Source: JANNAV01 sp031384695 (GTDB taxonomy: Bacteria; Pseudomonadota; Alphaproteobacteria; Rhodobacterales; Rhodobacteraceae). From it: DNA of 12,991 bases. Below are positions 1-6,420 of this stretch, piece by piece. How positions within the stretch are numbered: position 1 is the stretch's first letter; each line of letters begins with the position of its first letter. The stretch is taken from NCBI GenBank assembly GCA_031384695.1, contig JANNAV010000017.1, forward strand, positions 1 to 12,991, written 5' to 3'. The notes under the pieces were generated by a model. That model worked only from the letters and a program-made list of their open reading frames with translations, did no database searches and was not told where the DNA came from. Made by a program: the position numbers and the translations under genes.

Positions 1-1322
1 TCGGGGTGGGCGATCTGCACGCCGATCGAGGCGGGCAGGCCGTAGCCCATGGTGCCGAGGCCGCCGCTTGTCATCCAGCGGTTGGGGTCTTCAAAGCCCA
101 GAAACTGTGCTGCCCACATCTGGTGCTGGCCGACTTCGGTGGTGATGTAGCGGTCGCGGCCCTTGGTCAGCGCCTCCAGCCGTTCCAGCGCGAATTGCGG
201 TTTGATCACCGTGGCCGAGTTCTTGTAGGTCAGGCATTTCACCGCGCGCCAGTCGTTGATCTGGCGCCACCATTTGGCGAGAGCGTCCTTGTTCACCTTG
301 CGGCCGCGCGATTTCCAGATGCGCAGCGCGTCTTCCAGCACATGGCCGACATCGCCCTGAATGGGCACGTCGACCCGGATCACCTTGTTCAGGGAGGAGG
401 CGTCGATGTCGATGTGGGCTTTGCGCGAATGCGGCGCGAAATCCTTGATCCTGCCGGTGATGCGGTCGTCAAAGCGGGCGCCGACATTGATCATCAGATC
501 GCAGCCGTGCATCGAAAGATTGGCCTCGTAGGTGCCGTGCATGCCCAGCATGCCCAGCCACGCCTTGCCCGAAGCCGGATACGCGCCAAGGCCCATCAGG
601 GTGGAGGTGATGGGAAAGCCGGTGGCGGCGACGAATTCGCGCAACAGCTGGCTGGCGGCGGGGCCGGAGTTGATCACGCCGCCGCCGGTGTAAAACAGCG
701 GGCGTTCGGCGGTTTCCATCATCTCGACCAGCCGGGTGATCTGCGCCACATCGCCCTTTACGTTGGGCTGGTAATGCGAGACGCGGGTTTTCTCCATCGG
801 CGTGTAGTCGGCGGTGGCGAATTGCACGTCTTTCGGGATATCGACCAGCACCGGGCCGGGGCGGCCTTTCATCGCGACATGAAACGCCTGATGGATGGTT
901 TCGCTGAGTTTCGCGGTATCCTTCACCAGCCAGTTCATCTTGGTGCAGGGGCGGGTGATGCCGACGGTATCGGCCTCTTGAAAGCCATCGGTGCCGATCA
1001 TGAAGGTGGGCACCTGACCGGTCAGCACCACCAAGGGGATGCTGTCCATCAGCGCATCGGTCAGGCCGGTCACCGCGTTGGTGGCACCGGGGCCGGAGGT
1101 GACCAGCACCACGCCGGGCTTGCCGGTGGAGCGGGCATAGCCTTCGGCCATGTGCACCGCCCCCTGCTCGTGGCGCACAAGGATGTGGCGGATATCGTTT
1201 TGCTGAAAGATTTCGTCATAGATCGGCAGCACGGCACCGCCGGGATAGCCAAAGACCACTTCCACGCCCTGATCTTTCAAGGCCTGAACCACCATCCTTG
1301 CACCCGTCATCGCCTTGCTCAT
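1..1322 (-). CDS. ilvI: Acetolactate synthase large subunit (3'-truncated by window edge)
   Basis: Catalytic ThDP-dependent subunit of acetohydroxyacid synthase. It condenses two pyruvates to 2-acetolactate, or pyruvate plus 2-oxobutyrate, in the first common step of Val/Leu/Ile synthesis. About 440 of the usual ~580-590 residues are visible. The N-terminal ThDP-fold domain has the FGYPGGAVLPIYD motif (residues 24-36) and RHEQGAVHMAEGYAR (50-64), with E52 the expected catalytic glutamate. VTSGPGATNAVTGL and the FAD/central domain with GARFDDRITGR follow, then the start of the C-terminal domain (TSGGLGTMGYGLPA). The Mg/ThDP GDG motif would lie beyond position 1. The start at 1322 is preceded by AGGTAGGA at good spacing; a second in-frame ATG (1310-1308) is possible but less well placed. 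The small subunit ilvH would be expected further left. The 5' leader carries an attenuator (separate entries). Family assignment is secure. Confidence 0.95.
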   Translation of the reverse strand, partial: MSKAMTGARMVVQALKDQGVEVVFGYPGGAVLPIYDEIFQQNDIRHILVRHEQGAVHMAEGYARSTGKPGVVLVTSGPGATNAVTGLTDALMDSIPLVVLTGQVPTFMIGTDGFQEADTVGITRPCTKMNWLVKDTAKLSETIHQAFHVAMKGRPGPVLVDIPKDVQFATADYTPMEKTRVSHYQPNVKGDVAQITRLVEMMETAERPLFYTGGGVINSGPAASQLLREFVAATGFPITSTLMGLGAYPASGKAWLGMLGMHGTYEANLSMHGCDLMINVGARFDDRITGRIKDFAPHSRKAHIDIDASSLNKVIRVDVPIQGDVGHVLEDALRIWKSRGRKVNKDALAKWWRQINDWRAVKCLTYKNSATVIKPQFALERLEALTKGRDRYITTEVGQHQMWAAQFLGFEDPNRWMTSGGLGTMGYGLPASIGVQIAHP

Positions 1323-1368
1323 CGTCTTATCCTACCTTTGCCGGGTTCGAGCCCGGGTTTTCGCCAAC

Positions 1369-1396
1369 AAAAAGCCCCCGAGGGGTTCTCGGGGGC
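1369..1396 (-). terminator. Attenuator terminator upstream of ilvI
   Basis: On the minus strand a perfect 9-bp stem GCCCCCGAG / CTCGGGGGC (1396-1388 with 1382-1374) encloses a 5-nt loop and is followed directly by five T (1373-1369). It lies 47 nt before the ilvI start and downstream of the leader peptide stop, so it is an intrinsic terminator inside the leader rather than an end-of-operon terminator. Confidence 0.88.
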
Positions 1397-1438
1397 GCAT
1401 GGGAAACCTGATGGTCAACCGTTACCGGCCCATGCGCC
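1394..1438 (-). promoter_or_regulatory. Antiterminator hairpin of the ilvI attenuator
   Basis: GGCGCATGGG (1438-1429, inside the leader peptide's last codons) is the exact reverse complement of CCCATGCGCC (1403-1394). The 3' arm takes the first three bases (1396-1394) of the terminator's 5' arm, so the two structures compete. A small CCG-GTAA-CGG hairpin containing the leader stop codon lies inside the loop. Pairing is seen directly; the regulatory reading is inference. Confidence 0.75.
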
Positions 1439-1469
1439 TTTTTCCTACATCTACAAGAATGACGGACAT
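1422..1469 (-). CDS. Branched-chain leader peptide of the ilvI attenuator
   Basis: A 15-codon ORF reads MSVILVDVGKRRMGR and ends in TAA. Five of residues 3-8 are Val, Ile, Leu, Val and Val, which is what a ribosome-stalling leader for a branched-chain amino acid operon needs. It has its own Shine-Dalgarno (AGGAG at 1480-1476, 6 nt before the ATG) and sits about 20 nt downstream of a good promoter. Its last codons (AGG CGC ATG GGC) are the 5' arm of an antiterminator hairpin. A ribosome stalled at the Ile/Leu/Val codons therefore leaves that arm free, whereas one reaching the stop covers it. Family knowledge: ilv operons of several proteobacteria, including alphaproteobacteria, are controlled this way. 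The peptide itself needs no function. The assignment rests on composition, position and RNA logic. Confidence 0.85.
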   Translation of the reverse strand: MSVILVDVGKRRMGR

Positions 1470-1495
1470 TGCCCGCTCCTATAACCACGGGGCGA

Positions 1496-1524
1496 ACATT
1501 AGGATGCGCGTCGGGGGGCGTCAA
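1496..1524 (-). promoter_or_regulatory. Sigma-70-type promoter of the ilvI leader
   Basis: On the minus strand TTGACG (1524-1519) and TAATGT (1501-1496) are separated by 17 nt. The predicted start is near 1488, which leaves a short 5' UTR of about 19 nt before the leader peptide ATG and includes its AGGAG. Confidence 0.65.
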
Positions 1525-1726
1525 CCGCAAATTTCAGATGAAAATGTCGCAGCGGTGGGGTTTTTTGAAGTTTTATTTCGGCGGGGGGCGGATTTCCGCA
1601 ACTTATGCAATGCGTGCGCGCCTGCACAGGGGCTGTGCGGGTGCGACTCGGGGGGAGGGCTTTTCTTGTGGCGCGGGGTGGCGCTATTGGGGGCGAGCCT
1701 GCTGACCCCTTATCGAGGATAACACC
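1525..1726. other. Intergenic region between the ilvI promoter and gst
   Basis: GC-rich spacer upstream of gst. It holds a short perfect hairpin GCACAG-GGG-CTGTGC at 1624-1638. No convincing -35/-10 pair for gst was found, and no gene is supported here. Confidence 0.4.
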
Positions 1727-2335
1727 ATGAAACTTTTCTACGCCCCCGGCACCTGCTCGCTGGCCTGTCACATCGCCTTGCACGAGGTGGGCCAGCCGTT
1801 CAGCATTGAAAAGGTGGACCTGCGCAGCAAGATCACCGAGAGCGGCGCGGATTTCCGGGCCGTCAACCCCAAGGGGGCGGTGCCTGCGCTGGAGATCGCG
1901 CCGGGCGAGGTGCTGACCGAAGGCACCGCCATCATGCAATATGTGGCCGACAGTGCGGGCGGTGCGGGGATCGTGGCGGCCTCGGGCACGCTGGAGCGCG
2001 CGCGGATGGTGGAGGCGATGCATTTCATCGGGGCCGAGTTGCACAAGGCTTACGGGCCGATGTTCAACCCCGGTATTTCGGCCGAGCAGCGCGCGGTGCA
2101 GGTGGGACTGGTGGGGCAAAAGCTGGCCTGGGTTGAGTCGCGGCTGGCGGATGGGCGGGCCTATCTGACCGGGGCGAGTTACAGCCTTGCGGATGGCTAT
2201 CTCTTCGCCATTTCGAACTGGTCGAAGGGGATGGGCATTGATATGGTGCCCTATCCGCATGTGAATGCGCTGCGCGAGCGGGTGGCGGCGCGCCCGGCCG
2301 TGCAAGCGGCGATGAAGGCCGAGGGGCTGATCTGA
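1727..2335 (+). CDS. gstA: Beta-class glutathione S-transferase (GstA-like)
   Basis: Cytosolic glutathione transferase of 202 residues, the usual length for bacterial beta-class enzymes such as E. coli GstA. The N-terminal thioredoxin-fold domain starts MKLFYAPGTCSLACHIAL with the conserved C10, which forms the mixed disulfide with glutathione in this class. NPKGAVPALE gives the cis-proline P53, and LTEGTAIMQYVAD carries the glutathione-contacting E65-G66. The all-helical C-terminal domain contains GAELHKAYGPMF with the conserved H106, and the SLADGYLFAISNW N-capping motif. The start has GAGG about 9 nt upstream. It stands alone, divergent from the ilvI leader, with 200 bp of GC-rich DNA between the two starts. 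The physiological substrate (xenobiotic or peroxide detoxification) cannot be told from sequence. Confidence 0.92.
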   Translation: MKLFYAPGTCSLACHIALHEVGQPFSIEKVDLRSKITESGADFRAVNPKGAVPALEIAPGEVLTEGTAIMQYVADSAGGAGIVAASGTLERARMVEAMHFIGAELHKAYGPMFNPGISAEQRAVQVGLVGQKLAWVESRLADGRAYLTGASYSLADGYLFAISNWSKGMGIDMVPYPHVNALRERVAARPAVQAAMKAEGLI

Positions 2336-2370
2336 GCGATTGGTGGCGGGCGGTTTGCCGCCTCGATCCA

Positions 2371-2420
2371 TGCCGGGCAAGCGTGGTAATATTATTTTAC
2401 CAAAAACCGCCTGCCCGGCA
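2371..2420. promoter_or_regulatory. Nested palindromes upstream of takP, with candidate operator
   Basis: An inner 19-bp dyad TGGTAA-N7-TTACCA (2384-2402) lies almost concentrically within an outer 9-bp inverted repeat TGCCGGGCA (2371-2379) / TGCCCGGCA (2412-2420). The inner dyad is AT-rich in a GC-rich setting and has the TGGT...ACCA ends typical of operators of GntR-type regulators. A related 19-mer occurs at the dctQ promoter. The outer repeat is followed by seven A, so it is not an intrinsic terminator for the rightward gst transcript. Confidence 0.5.
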
Positions 2421-2442
2421 AAAAAACGGTTCTCAACTTCGT

Positions 2443-2470
2443 TTGTGTTGGTTAGGGTTCGGCCTACATA
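2443..2470 (+). promoter_or_regulatory. Candidate takP promoter
   Basis: TTGTGT (2443-2448) and TACATA (2465-2470) are spaced by 16 nt. Transcription would begin close to 2477, at the foot of the hairpin in the next entry. The match to consensus is moderate. Confidence 0.4.
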
Positions 2471-2474
2471 AAAT

Positions 2475-2499
2475 CAAAGCCGCTGATCCGGCGGCTTTG
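2475..2499 (+). promoter_or_regulatory. 5'-UTR hairpin directly before the takP ribosome binding site
   Basis: A perfect 9-bp stem CAAAGCCGC / GCGGCTTTG has a 7-nt loop. It is followed by GACAGAGGAGGAGG, an extended Shine-Dalgarno, and then the ATG at 2517. There is no T-tract, so it is not a terminator. At the 5' end of the mRNA it could protect the transcript or modulate initiation. Confidence 0.6.
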
Positions 2500-2516
2500 A
2501 CAGAGGAGGAGGAATA

Positions 2517-3623
2517 ATGGATCGTCGTTCATTTCTGACCAAAGCCACCGTTGGTGGCGTGGCCGCAGCCGGGGCTGCAACCCTTGCGGCCCCCGCCATC
2601 GCACAAGAAGCGCCCAAGGTGACATGGCGGGTCACCTCGGGTTTCCCGAAATCGCTGGATACCATTTTCGGTGCCGCCCAGACCATGGCGAATTATGTGT
2701 CTGAGGCCACCGATGGCAACTTTACCATGCAGGTTTTCCCGGCGGGCGAGTTGGTGCCCGGCCTTGAGGCGGCAGAGGCCGCCGCCACCGCATCGGTTGA
2801 GGCCGCCCACACCGCCGCCTATTACGACTGGGGCAAAGACCCCACCAACGCGTTGGGCACCACCGTGCCGTTTGGTCTGAACTACCGGCAGATGAATGCC
2901 TGGCTGTACCATGGCGGCGGCATCGACATGCTGAACGAGTTTTACCACACAAGGAACCTGCATTACCTGCCCTGCGGCAACACCGGCGTGCAGATGGGCG
3001 GCTGGTTCCGCAAGGAAATCAACAGTCTGGCCGATATGCAGGGCTTGAAGATGCGGATCGGCGGCTTTGGCGGCTCGATCATCGCCAAGCTGGGCGTGGT
3101 GCCGCAGCAGATTGCCGGGGGGGATATTTATCCGTCGCTGGAAAAGGGCACCATTGATGCGGCCGAGTTCGTCGGCCCCTATGACGACGAAAAGCTTGGC
3201 TTCAACAAGGTGGCACCGTTCTACTATTATCCCGGCTGGTGGGAAGGTGGTCCGACGCTTTCGACCATGATCAACCTTGACAAATGGAACGAGCTGACCC
3301 CGGCCTATCAGGCGATCCTGAAGACCGCCTGCGAGGCATCCAACGCCAACATGATGGCGAATTATGACTGGAAGAACCCCACGGCATTGAAATCTCTGGT
3401 GGCGGGGGGTGCGCAGTTGCGGCCCTTCCCGCAAGACGTGATGGACGCGGCCTATGCGGCGGCCACCTCGACCTATGCCGAGATTTCGGCGACGAACCCG
3501 GCGTTCAAGAAGATCTATGACGCGCAGCAGGCGTTCAAGCGCGACGCTTATCTGTGGGCGCAGATTGCCGAGTATAACTACGACACCTTCATGATGGTGC
3601 AGCAGCAGGCTGGCAAGCTTTGA
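2517..3623 (+). CDS. takP: TRAP transporter substrate-binding protein, TakP family
   Basis: Periplasmic solute receptor of a TRAP transporter, 368 residues. The N-terminus is a twin-arginine-like signal (MDRRSFLTKA, then an Ala-rich core, with probable cleavage after AIA at residue 29). The mature part has the signatures of the TakP/SmoM group, which binds 2-oxoacids such as pyruvate with a cation in R. sphaeroides: SGFPKSLDTIFG, GNTGVQMGGWFRKEIN, LKMRIGGFGG with the ligand-anchoring arginine of TRAP receptors near R180, QQIAGGDIYPSLEKGTIDA, GPYDDEKLGF, YYYPGWWEGGP, and a C-terminal AEYNYDTFMMVQQ helix. After the glutamate at E217 this protein has Phe, where I recall Trp in characterised TakP. 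The permease genes lie convergently at 4031-6318 rather than in the same operon. A strong terminator follows. Family assignment is firm; the exact ligand is inferred. Confidence 0.93.
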   Translation: MDRRSFLTKATVGGVAAAGAATLAAPAIAQEAPKVTWRVTSGFPKSLDTIFGAAQTMANYVSEATDGNFTMQVFPAGELVPGLEAAEAAATASVEAAHTAAYYDWGKDPTNALGTTVPFGLNYRQMNAWLYHGGGIDMLNEFYHTRNLHYLPCGNTGVQMGGWFRKEINSLADMQGLKMRIGGFGGSIIAKLGVVPQQIAGGDIYPSLEKGTIDAAEFVGPYDDEKLGFNKVAPFYYYPGWWEGGPTLSTMINLDKWNELTPAYQAILKTACEASNANMMANYDWKNPTALKSLVAGGAQLRPFPQDVMDAAYAAATSTYAEISATNPAFKKIYDAQQAFKRDAYLWAQIAEYNYDTFMMVQQQAGKL

Positions 3624-3640
3624 TCTGAGTTTACTTTTAG

Positions 3641-3674
3641 AAAGGCCCCGAAACCATTGGTTTCGGGGCCTTTT
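3641..3674 (+). terminator. Intrinsic terminator of takP
   Basis: A perfect 15-bp stem AAAGGCCCCGAAACC / GGTTTCGGGGCCTTT with a 3-nt ATT loop runs into TTTT, 17 nt after the takP stop. The symmetric A/T flanks allow function in both directions. Confidence 0.93.
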
Positions 3675-3975
3675 CTGCTATTTACGAGATGATTTTTCTT
3701 GGCTTGGCTTGCAATTTCATGCGCCCGGACCGATCAGAAAACTCTCTGGGAGAGAGTTTTCCGGTTCGTTGCTTGGAGGCGGAACGCCGCAGAGCAAGGG
3801 GCTATCCGCAATCCGAACGGTGGGGCAAATTGGGGTGCGCCTGCCCCCGGCTGGTGCGGAACGCGCCTGCCGGGGGCAGGCAGGCGCGGCCCAATTTGAT
3901 TGAAATCAAATCGGGCAAGGGAGGTTCGGTTTTAGCAGAAAGCAAGCGGGTGTAACGCCTGCTTTGCACCAAAAG
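3675..3975. repeat. Palindrome-rich spacer between the convergent TRAP units
   Basis: No gene is supported in this 300-bp stretch. It contains a perfect 11-bp stem with GGG loop at 3737-3761 (GAAAACTCTCT / AGAGAGTTTTC). A large 71-nt imperfect inverted repeat spans 3827-3897, with ends AAATTGGG / CCCAATTT, then GCGCC / GGCGC, then TGCCCCCGGC / GCCGGGGGCA, and an inner GGTGCG-GAA-CGCGCC. It abuts a perfect ATTTGATT-GA-AATCAAAT palindrome at 3894-3911. A weaker stem lies around 3939-3965. The arrangement resembles a REP-like intergenic element, but repetition elsewhere in the genome cannot be seen here. Confidence 0.55.
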
Positions 3976-4010
3976 AAAACACCGGCAACCGTGAGGCTGC
4001 CGGTGTTTTT
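3976..4010 (-). terminator. Intrinsic terminator of dctM (bidirectional)
   Basis: A 12-bp stem AAAACACCGGCA / TGCCGGTGTTTT (3976-3987 with 3998-4009) is extended by two more pairs across one A-C mismatch to a GTGA tetraloop. It lies 21 nt after the dctM stop on the minus strand. T-rich tails exist on both strands, so it can also block readthrough from the other side. Confidence 0.88.
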
Positions 4011-4030
4011 CTTGTGTGAGGTGACCGCGC

Positions 4031-5716
4031 TCAGGGGTTGACCACTGGTGCCCCCAGCTTTGGTGCGCCGCCGATGCCGCCCGGGGCCCCCAGCGTGGGC
4101 AGGCTTGGCAGGGTGATGGTGACGGACGAGGGGTCGATTACCGGCCCCTTGTAATGCATCACCATCTGTGGGAAGCCGATCACCAGCCCCACCATCACCA
4201 CCTGGATCACCACGAAGGGCACCGCCCCCCAATAGATTTGCGCCGTTGTCACCGGCTCCATCCGCAGTTTGGTGACCTTGTCGATATAAGAGGATCGCGG
4301 CGCCACGGATCGCAGGTAAAAGAGCGCAAAACCGAACGGCGGATGCATGAACGAGGTTTGCATGTTGACGCCAAGGATGATGCCGAACCAGATCAGATCG
4401 ATCCCCAGCGCCTCGGCAGGCGCGATCAGCAGCGGCACGATGATGAAGGCCAGCTCGAAGAAATCGAGGAAGAAGGCCAGCAGGAACACCAGAATCGACA
4501 CGAAGATCAGGAACCCTGTCGCCCCGCCCGGCACCGCCACCAGCAGATGCTCCACCCAAATCTGGCCGTTGACCCCGTAAAACGCCTGCGAGAACACCCG
4601 CGCGCCGATCAGGATGAACATCACGAAGGCCGAAAGCCGGGTGGTGGATTCAAGCGCTTGCCGCACCACCGTCATGTTCAGCCGGCCCTTGAGGGCCGCG
4701 AGGCCCAGCGCGCCAACCGCGCCCATAGCGCCACCTTCGGTGGGGGTGGCGATGCCGAGGAAGATCGTGCCCAGCACCAGAAAGATCAGCGCCAGCGGTG
4801 GGATCAGCACCATGATCACCTGTTGCGCCAGCCGCGACATCAGGTTGATGTTCATCGATTTGTCAATCACCGCGTAAAAGTAGATCACGGCGATGCCGAT
4901 GCAGGCGCCGAGGATATCGGCGTTTGCGCCCTGGGTTTCATATAGCATCACATGCGCGCCATAGCCCGTGGCAATGACGGCGAGCAGCGCCACGCCAAGC
5001 GAGGTCAGGCCGCTGCCCAAGGTGCGCGCCTCAAGCGGCAGGGCGGGCACCCATTGCGGCCGCAGGATCGACACCAAAAAGATATAGCCCACGTAAAGCC
5101 CGGTCAGCACAAGGCCGGGAATGATGGCGCCCTTGTACATGTCGCCCACCGAGCGGCCCAACTGGTCTGCCAGAACGATCAGCACAAGGCTGGGCGGGAT
5201 GATCTGCGCAAGGGTGCCGCTGGCGGCGATAACCCCGCTGGCAACCCGCCGGTCATAGCCATAGCGCAGCATGATCGGCAGCGAGATCAGGCCCATGGCG
5301 ATGACGCTTGCCGCCACAACCCCGGTGGTTGCGGCCAGTAGTGCGCCCACGAAGATCACCGCATAGGCAAGGCCGCCCCGGATCGGCCCGAACAACTGGC
5401 CAATGGTATCCAGCAGGTCTTCGGCCATGCCGGAGCGTTCCAGCACGATGCCCATGAAGGTGAAGAAGGGGATGGCCAGCAGCGTCTCGTTCGACATGAC
5501 GCCAAAGAACCGTGGCGGCATGATGCCCAGAAGCGGCCAGTCCAGCGTGATGGTGCCGCCAGAATAGGGCGCCAGCCACACCCCGATGGCAAAGAACACC
5601 AAGCCGTTGGCGGCCAGCGAAAACGCCACCGGATAGCCAAGCAGCAGGAAGATCACCAGCGAGGCGAACATGATCGGCGCCATGTTGGTGGCGATGAAGA
5701 CCAGAAGATCGGTCAT
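4031..5716 (-). CDS. dctM: TRAP transporter large permease subunit DctM
   Basis: Large inner-membrane subunit that forms the sodium-driven transport path of a TRAP transporter. At 561 residues it is longer than the common ~430-residue DctM. The classical core is clear: LLLGYPVAFSLAANG (24-38), IPFFTFMGIVLERSGMAEDLLD (82-103), GLAYAVIFVGALLAATTGVVAASV (115-138), SGTLAQIIPPSLVLIVLADQLG (166-187), and the second half with GIATPTEGGAMGAVGAL (321-337) and FLDFFELAFIIVPLL (416-430). The extra length comes from an insertion with two added hydrophobic segments (about 236-285) between the halves, and a Pro/Gly-rich tail (about 520-561). Both fit the longer permeases that accompany TakP-type receptors, in my recollection. 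The start codon overlaps the dctQ stop in ATGA, so translation is probably coupled. Confidence 0.93.
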   Translation of the reverse strand: MTDLLVFIATNMAPIMFASLVIFLLLGYPVAFSLAANGLVFFAIGVWLAPYSGGTITLDWPLLGIMPPRFFGVMSNETLLAIPFFTFMGIVLERSGMAEDLLDTIGQLFGPIRGGLAYAVIFVGALLAATTGVVAASVIAMGLISLPIMLRYGYDRRVASGVIAASGTLAQIIPPSLVLIVLADQLGRSVGDMYKGAIIPGLVLTGLYVGYIFLVSILRPQWVPALPLEARTLGSGLTSLGVALLAVIATGYGAHVMLYETQGANADILGACIGIAVIYFYAVIDKSMNINLMSRLAQQVIMVLIPPLALIFLVLGTIFLGIATPTEGGAMGAVGALGLAALKGRLNMTVVRQALESTTRLSAFVMFILIGARVFSQAFYGVNGQIWVEHLLVAVPGGATGFLIFVSILVFLLAFFLDFFELAFIIVPLLIAPAEALGIDLIWFGIILGVNMQTSFMHPPFGFALFYLRSVAPRSSYIDKVTKLRMEPVTTAQIYWGAVPFVVIQVVMVGLVIGFPQMVMHYKGPVIDPSSVTITLPSLPTLGAPGGIGGAPKLGAPVVNP

Positions 5717-6318
5717 TTGCGATCCTCCGCGGCCAGTCGCGCCACTTCTTTTGCCAGCGCCGCACCTTCCAGTTCGGCGGCATCATGGGTTGAAATGAAC
5801 GGGGTGGGGTCTTCGATCAGCCCCTGCATCACCGCGATTTTCTTGATGATTTCCGACAGGCCCTGCAACACCAGCAGGAAAAAGCCTGCCAGCAGGAAGG
5901 CGCGCGCGGGCCAGATGATCAGACCGCCGGAGTTCGACGACATCTCGCCCCTGCTATAGGCGGTCCAGACATAGGGCACCAGCAGCCAGGTGGCGAGGAT
6001 CACGAAGGGCATCAGGAAAAACACATGGCCGAAAAGGTCGATCCAGTGCTGGGTGCGGCGCGAGCGGGTGCCGTAGAAGATGTCGATGCGGATATGCTCG
6101 TTCTGCAACAGGGTGCTGGCGGATACCAGCATGAAGGCCGCGCCGAACAGATACCATTGCAGTTCCAGCCAGGCGTTGGAGGAATAGTTGAACACCTTGC
6201 GCACAACCGCGTTGGCAGCGCTAACCAGAATAGCCACTAAAATCAGCCACATGACCGATTTTCCGACCGTCAGGCTCAGGCGGTCAATCGCCCGTGACCC
6301 TCTTAACAGCATCTCCAT
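5713..6318 (-). CDS. dctQ: TRAP transporter small permease subunit DctQ
   Basis: Small inner-membrane subunit that pairs with DctM. It has 201 residues and four predicted membrane segments at roughly 22-42, 50-72, 96-117 and 136-156. The DctQ signature is present: WLELQWYLFGAAFMLVSASTLLQNEHIRIDIFY (50-82), with the conserved NEHIRID, followed by the FLMP-containing third helix. After the fourth helix comes a cytosolic tail of ~45 residues. The start at 6318 has GGAGGAG 7 nt upstream and is the first gene of the dctQ-dctM unit; a second ATG two codons in is an alternative. The receptor gene takP is convergent at 2517-3623, so dctPQM is split. I infer 2-oxoacid uptake from the TakP-type receptor. 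Confidence 0.92.
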   Translation of the reverse strand: MEMLLRGSRAIDRLSLTVGKSVMWLILVAILVSAANAVVRKVFNYSSNAWLELQWYLFGAAFMLVSASTLLQNEHIRIDIFYGTRSRRTQHWIDLFGHVFFLMPFVILATWLLVPYVWTAYSRGEMSSNSGGLIIWPARAFLLAGFFLLVLQGLSEIIKKIAVMQGLIEDPTPFISTHDAAELEGAALAKEVARLAAEDRK

Positions 6319-6373
6319 CCAGTATCTCCTCCCTTTGGGTTATCCCCGGTTGTTTTTTCTTGTTTGGCGAAAG

Positions 6374-6392
6374 TGGTAATAAAACTTGTCCA
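6374..6392. promoter_or_regulatory. Candidate operator at the dctQ promoter, related to the takP upstream site
   Basis: The 19-mer TGGTAATAAAACTTGTCCA shares 13 of 19 positions with the dyad at 2384-2402, including the leading TGGTAATA and the closing CCA, plus a preceding G. It covers the predicted start site just downstream of the -10, a usual repressor position. Its own symmetry is weak. Confidence 0.4.
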
Positions 6393-6420
6393 ATTATGCG
6401 ATTGGGCCCCCATTCGTCAA
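6393..6420 (-). promoter_or_regulatory. Promoter of dctQ-dctM
   Basis: On the minus strand TTGACG (6420-6415) and CATAAT (6398-6393) are spaced by 16 nt. The predicted start is near 6386, leaving a 5' UTR of about 68 nt. A palindrome CCAAT-N6-ATTGG (6390-6405) overlaps the -10. Confidence 0.55.

Noticed and set aside
1341..1357. tRNA-like T-arm (GGGTTCGAGCCCG) in the ilvI leader
   Set aside because: Only a single stem resembling a T-arm is present. There is no acceptor, D- or anticodon arm around it, so no tRNA.
6..1484. Long rightward open frame of 492 codons over ilvI
   Set aside because: It is antisense to a clearly recognised acetolactate synthase and has His/Gly-rich low-information sequence typical of high-GC shadow frames.
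1499..2380. 293-codon leftward open frame over gst
   Set aside because: It is antisense to the glutathione transferase, matches no family I know, and would also run through the ilvI promoter.
3689..3955. 88-codon open frame in the spacer between takP and dctM
   Set aside because: It runs through several large palindromes and has no convincing ribosome site or recognisable composition; overlapping frames of similar length exist in all three phases.
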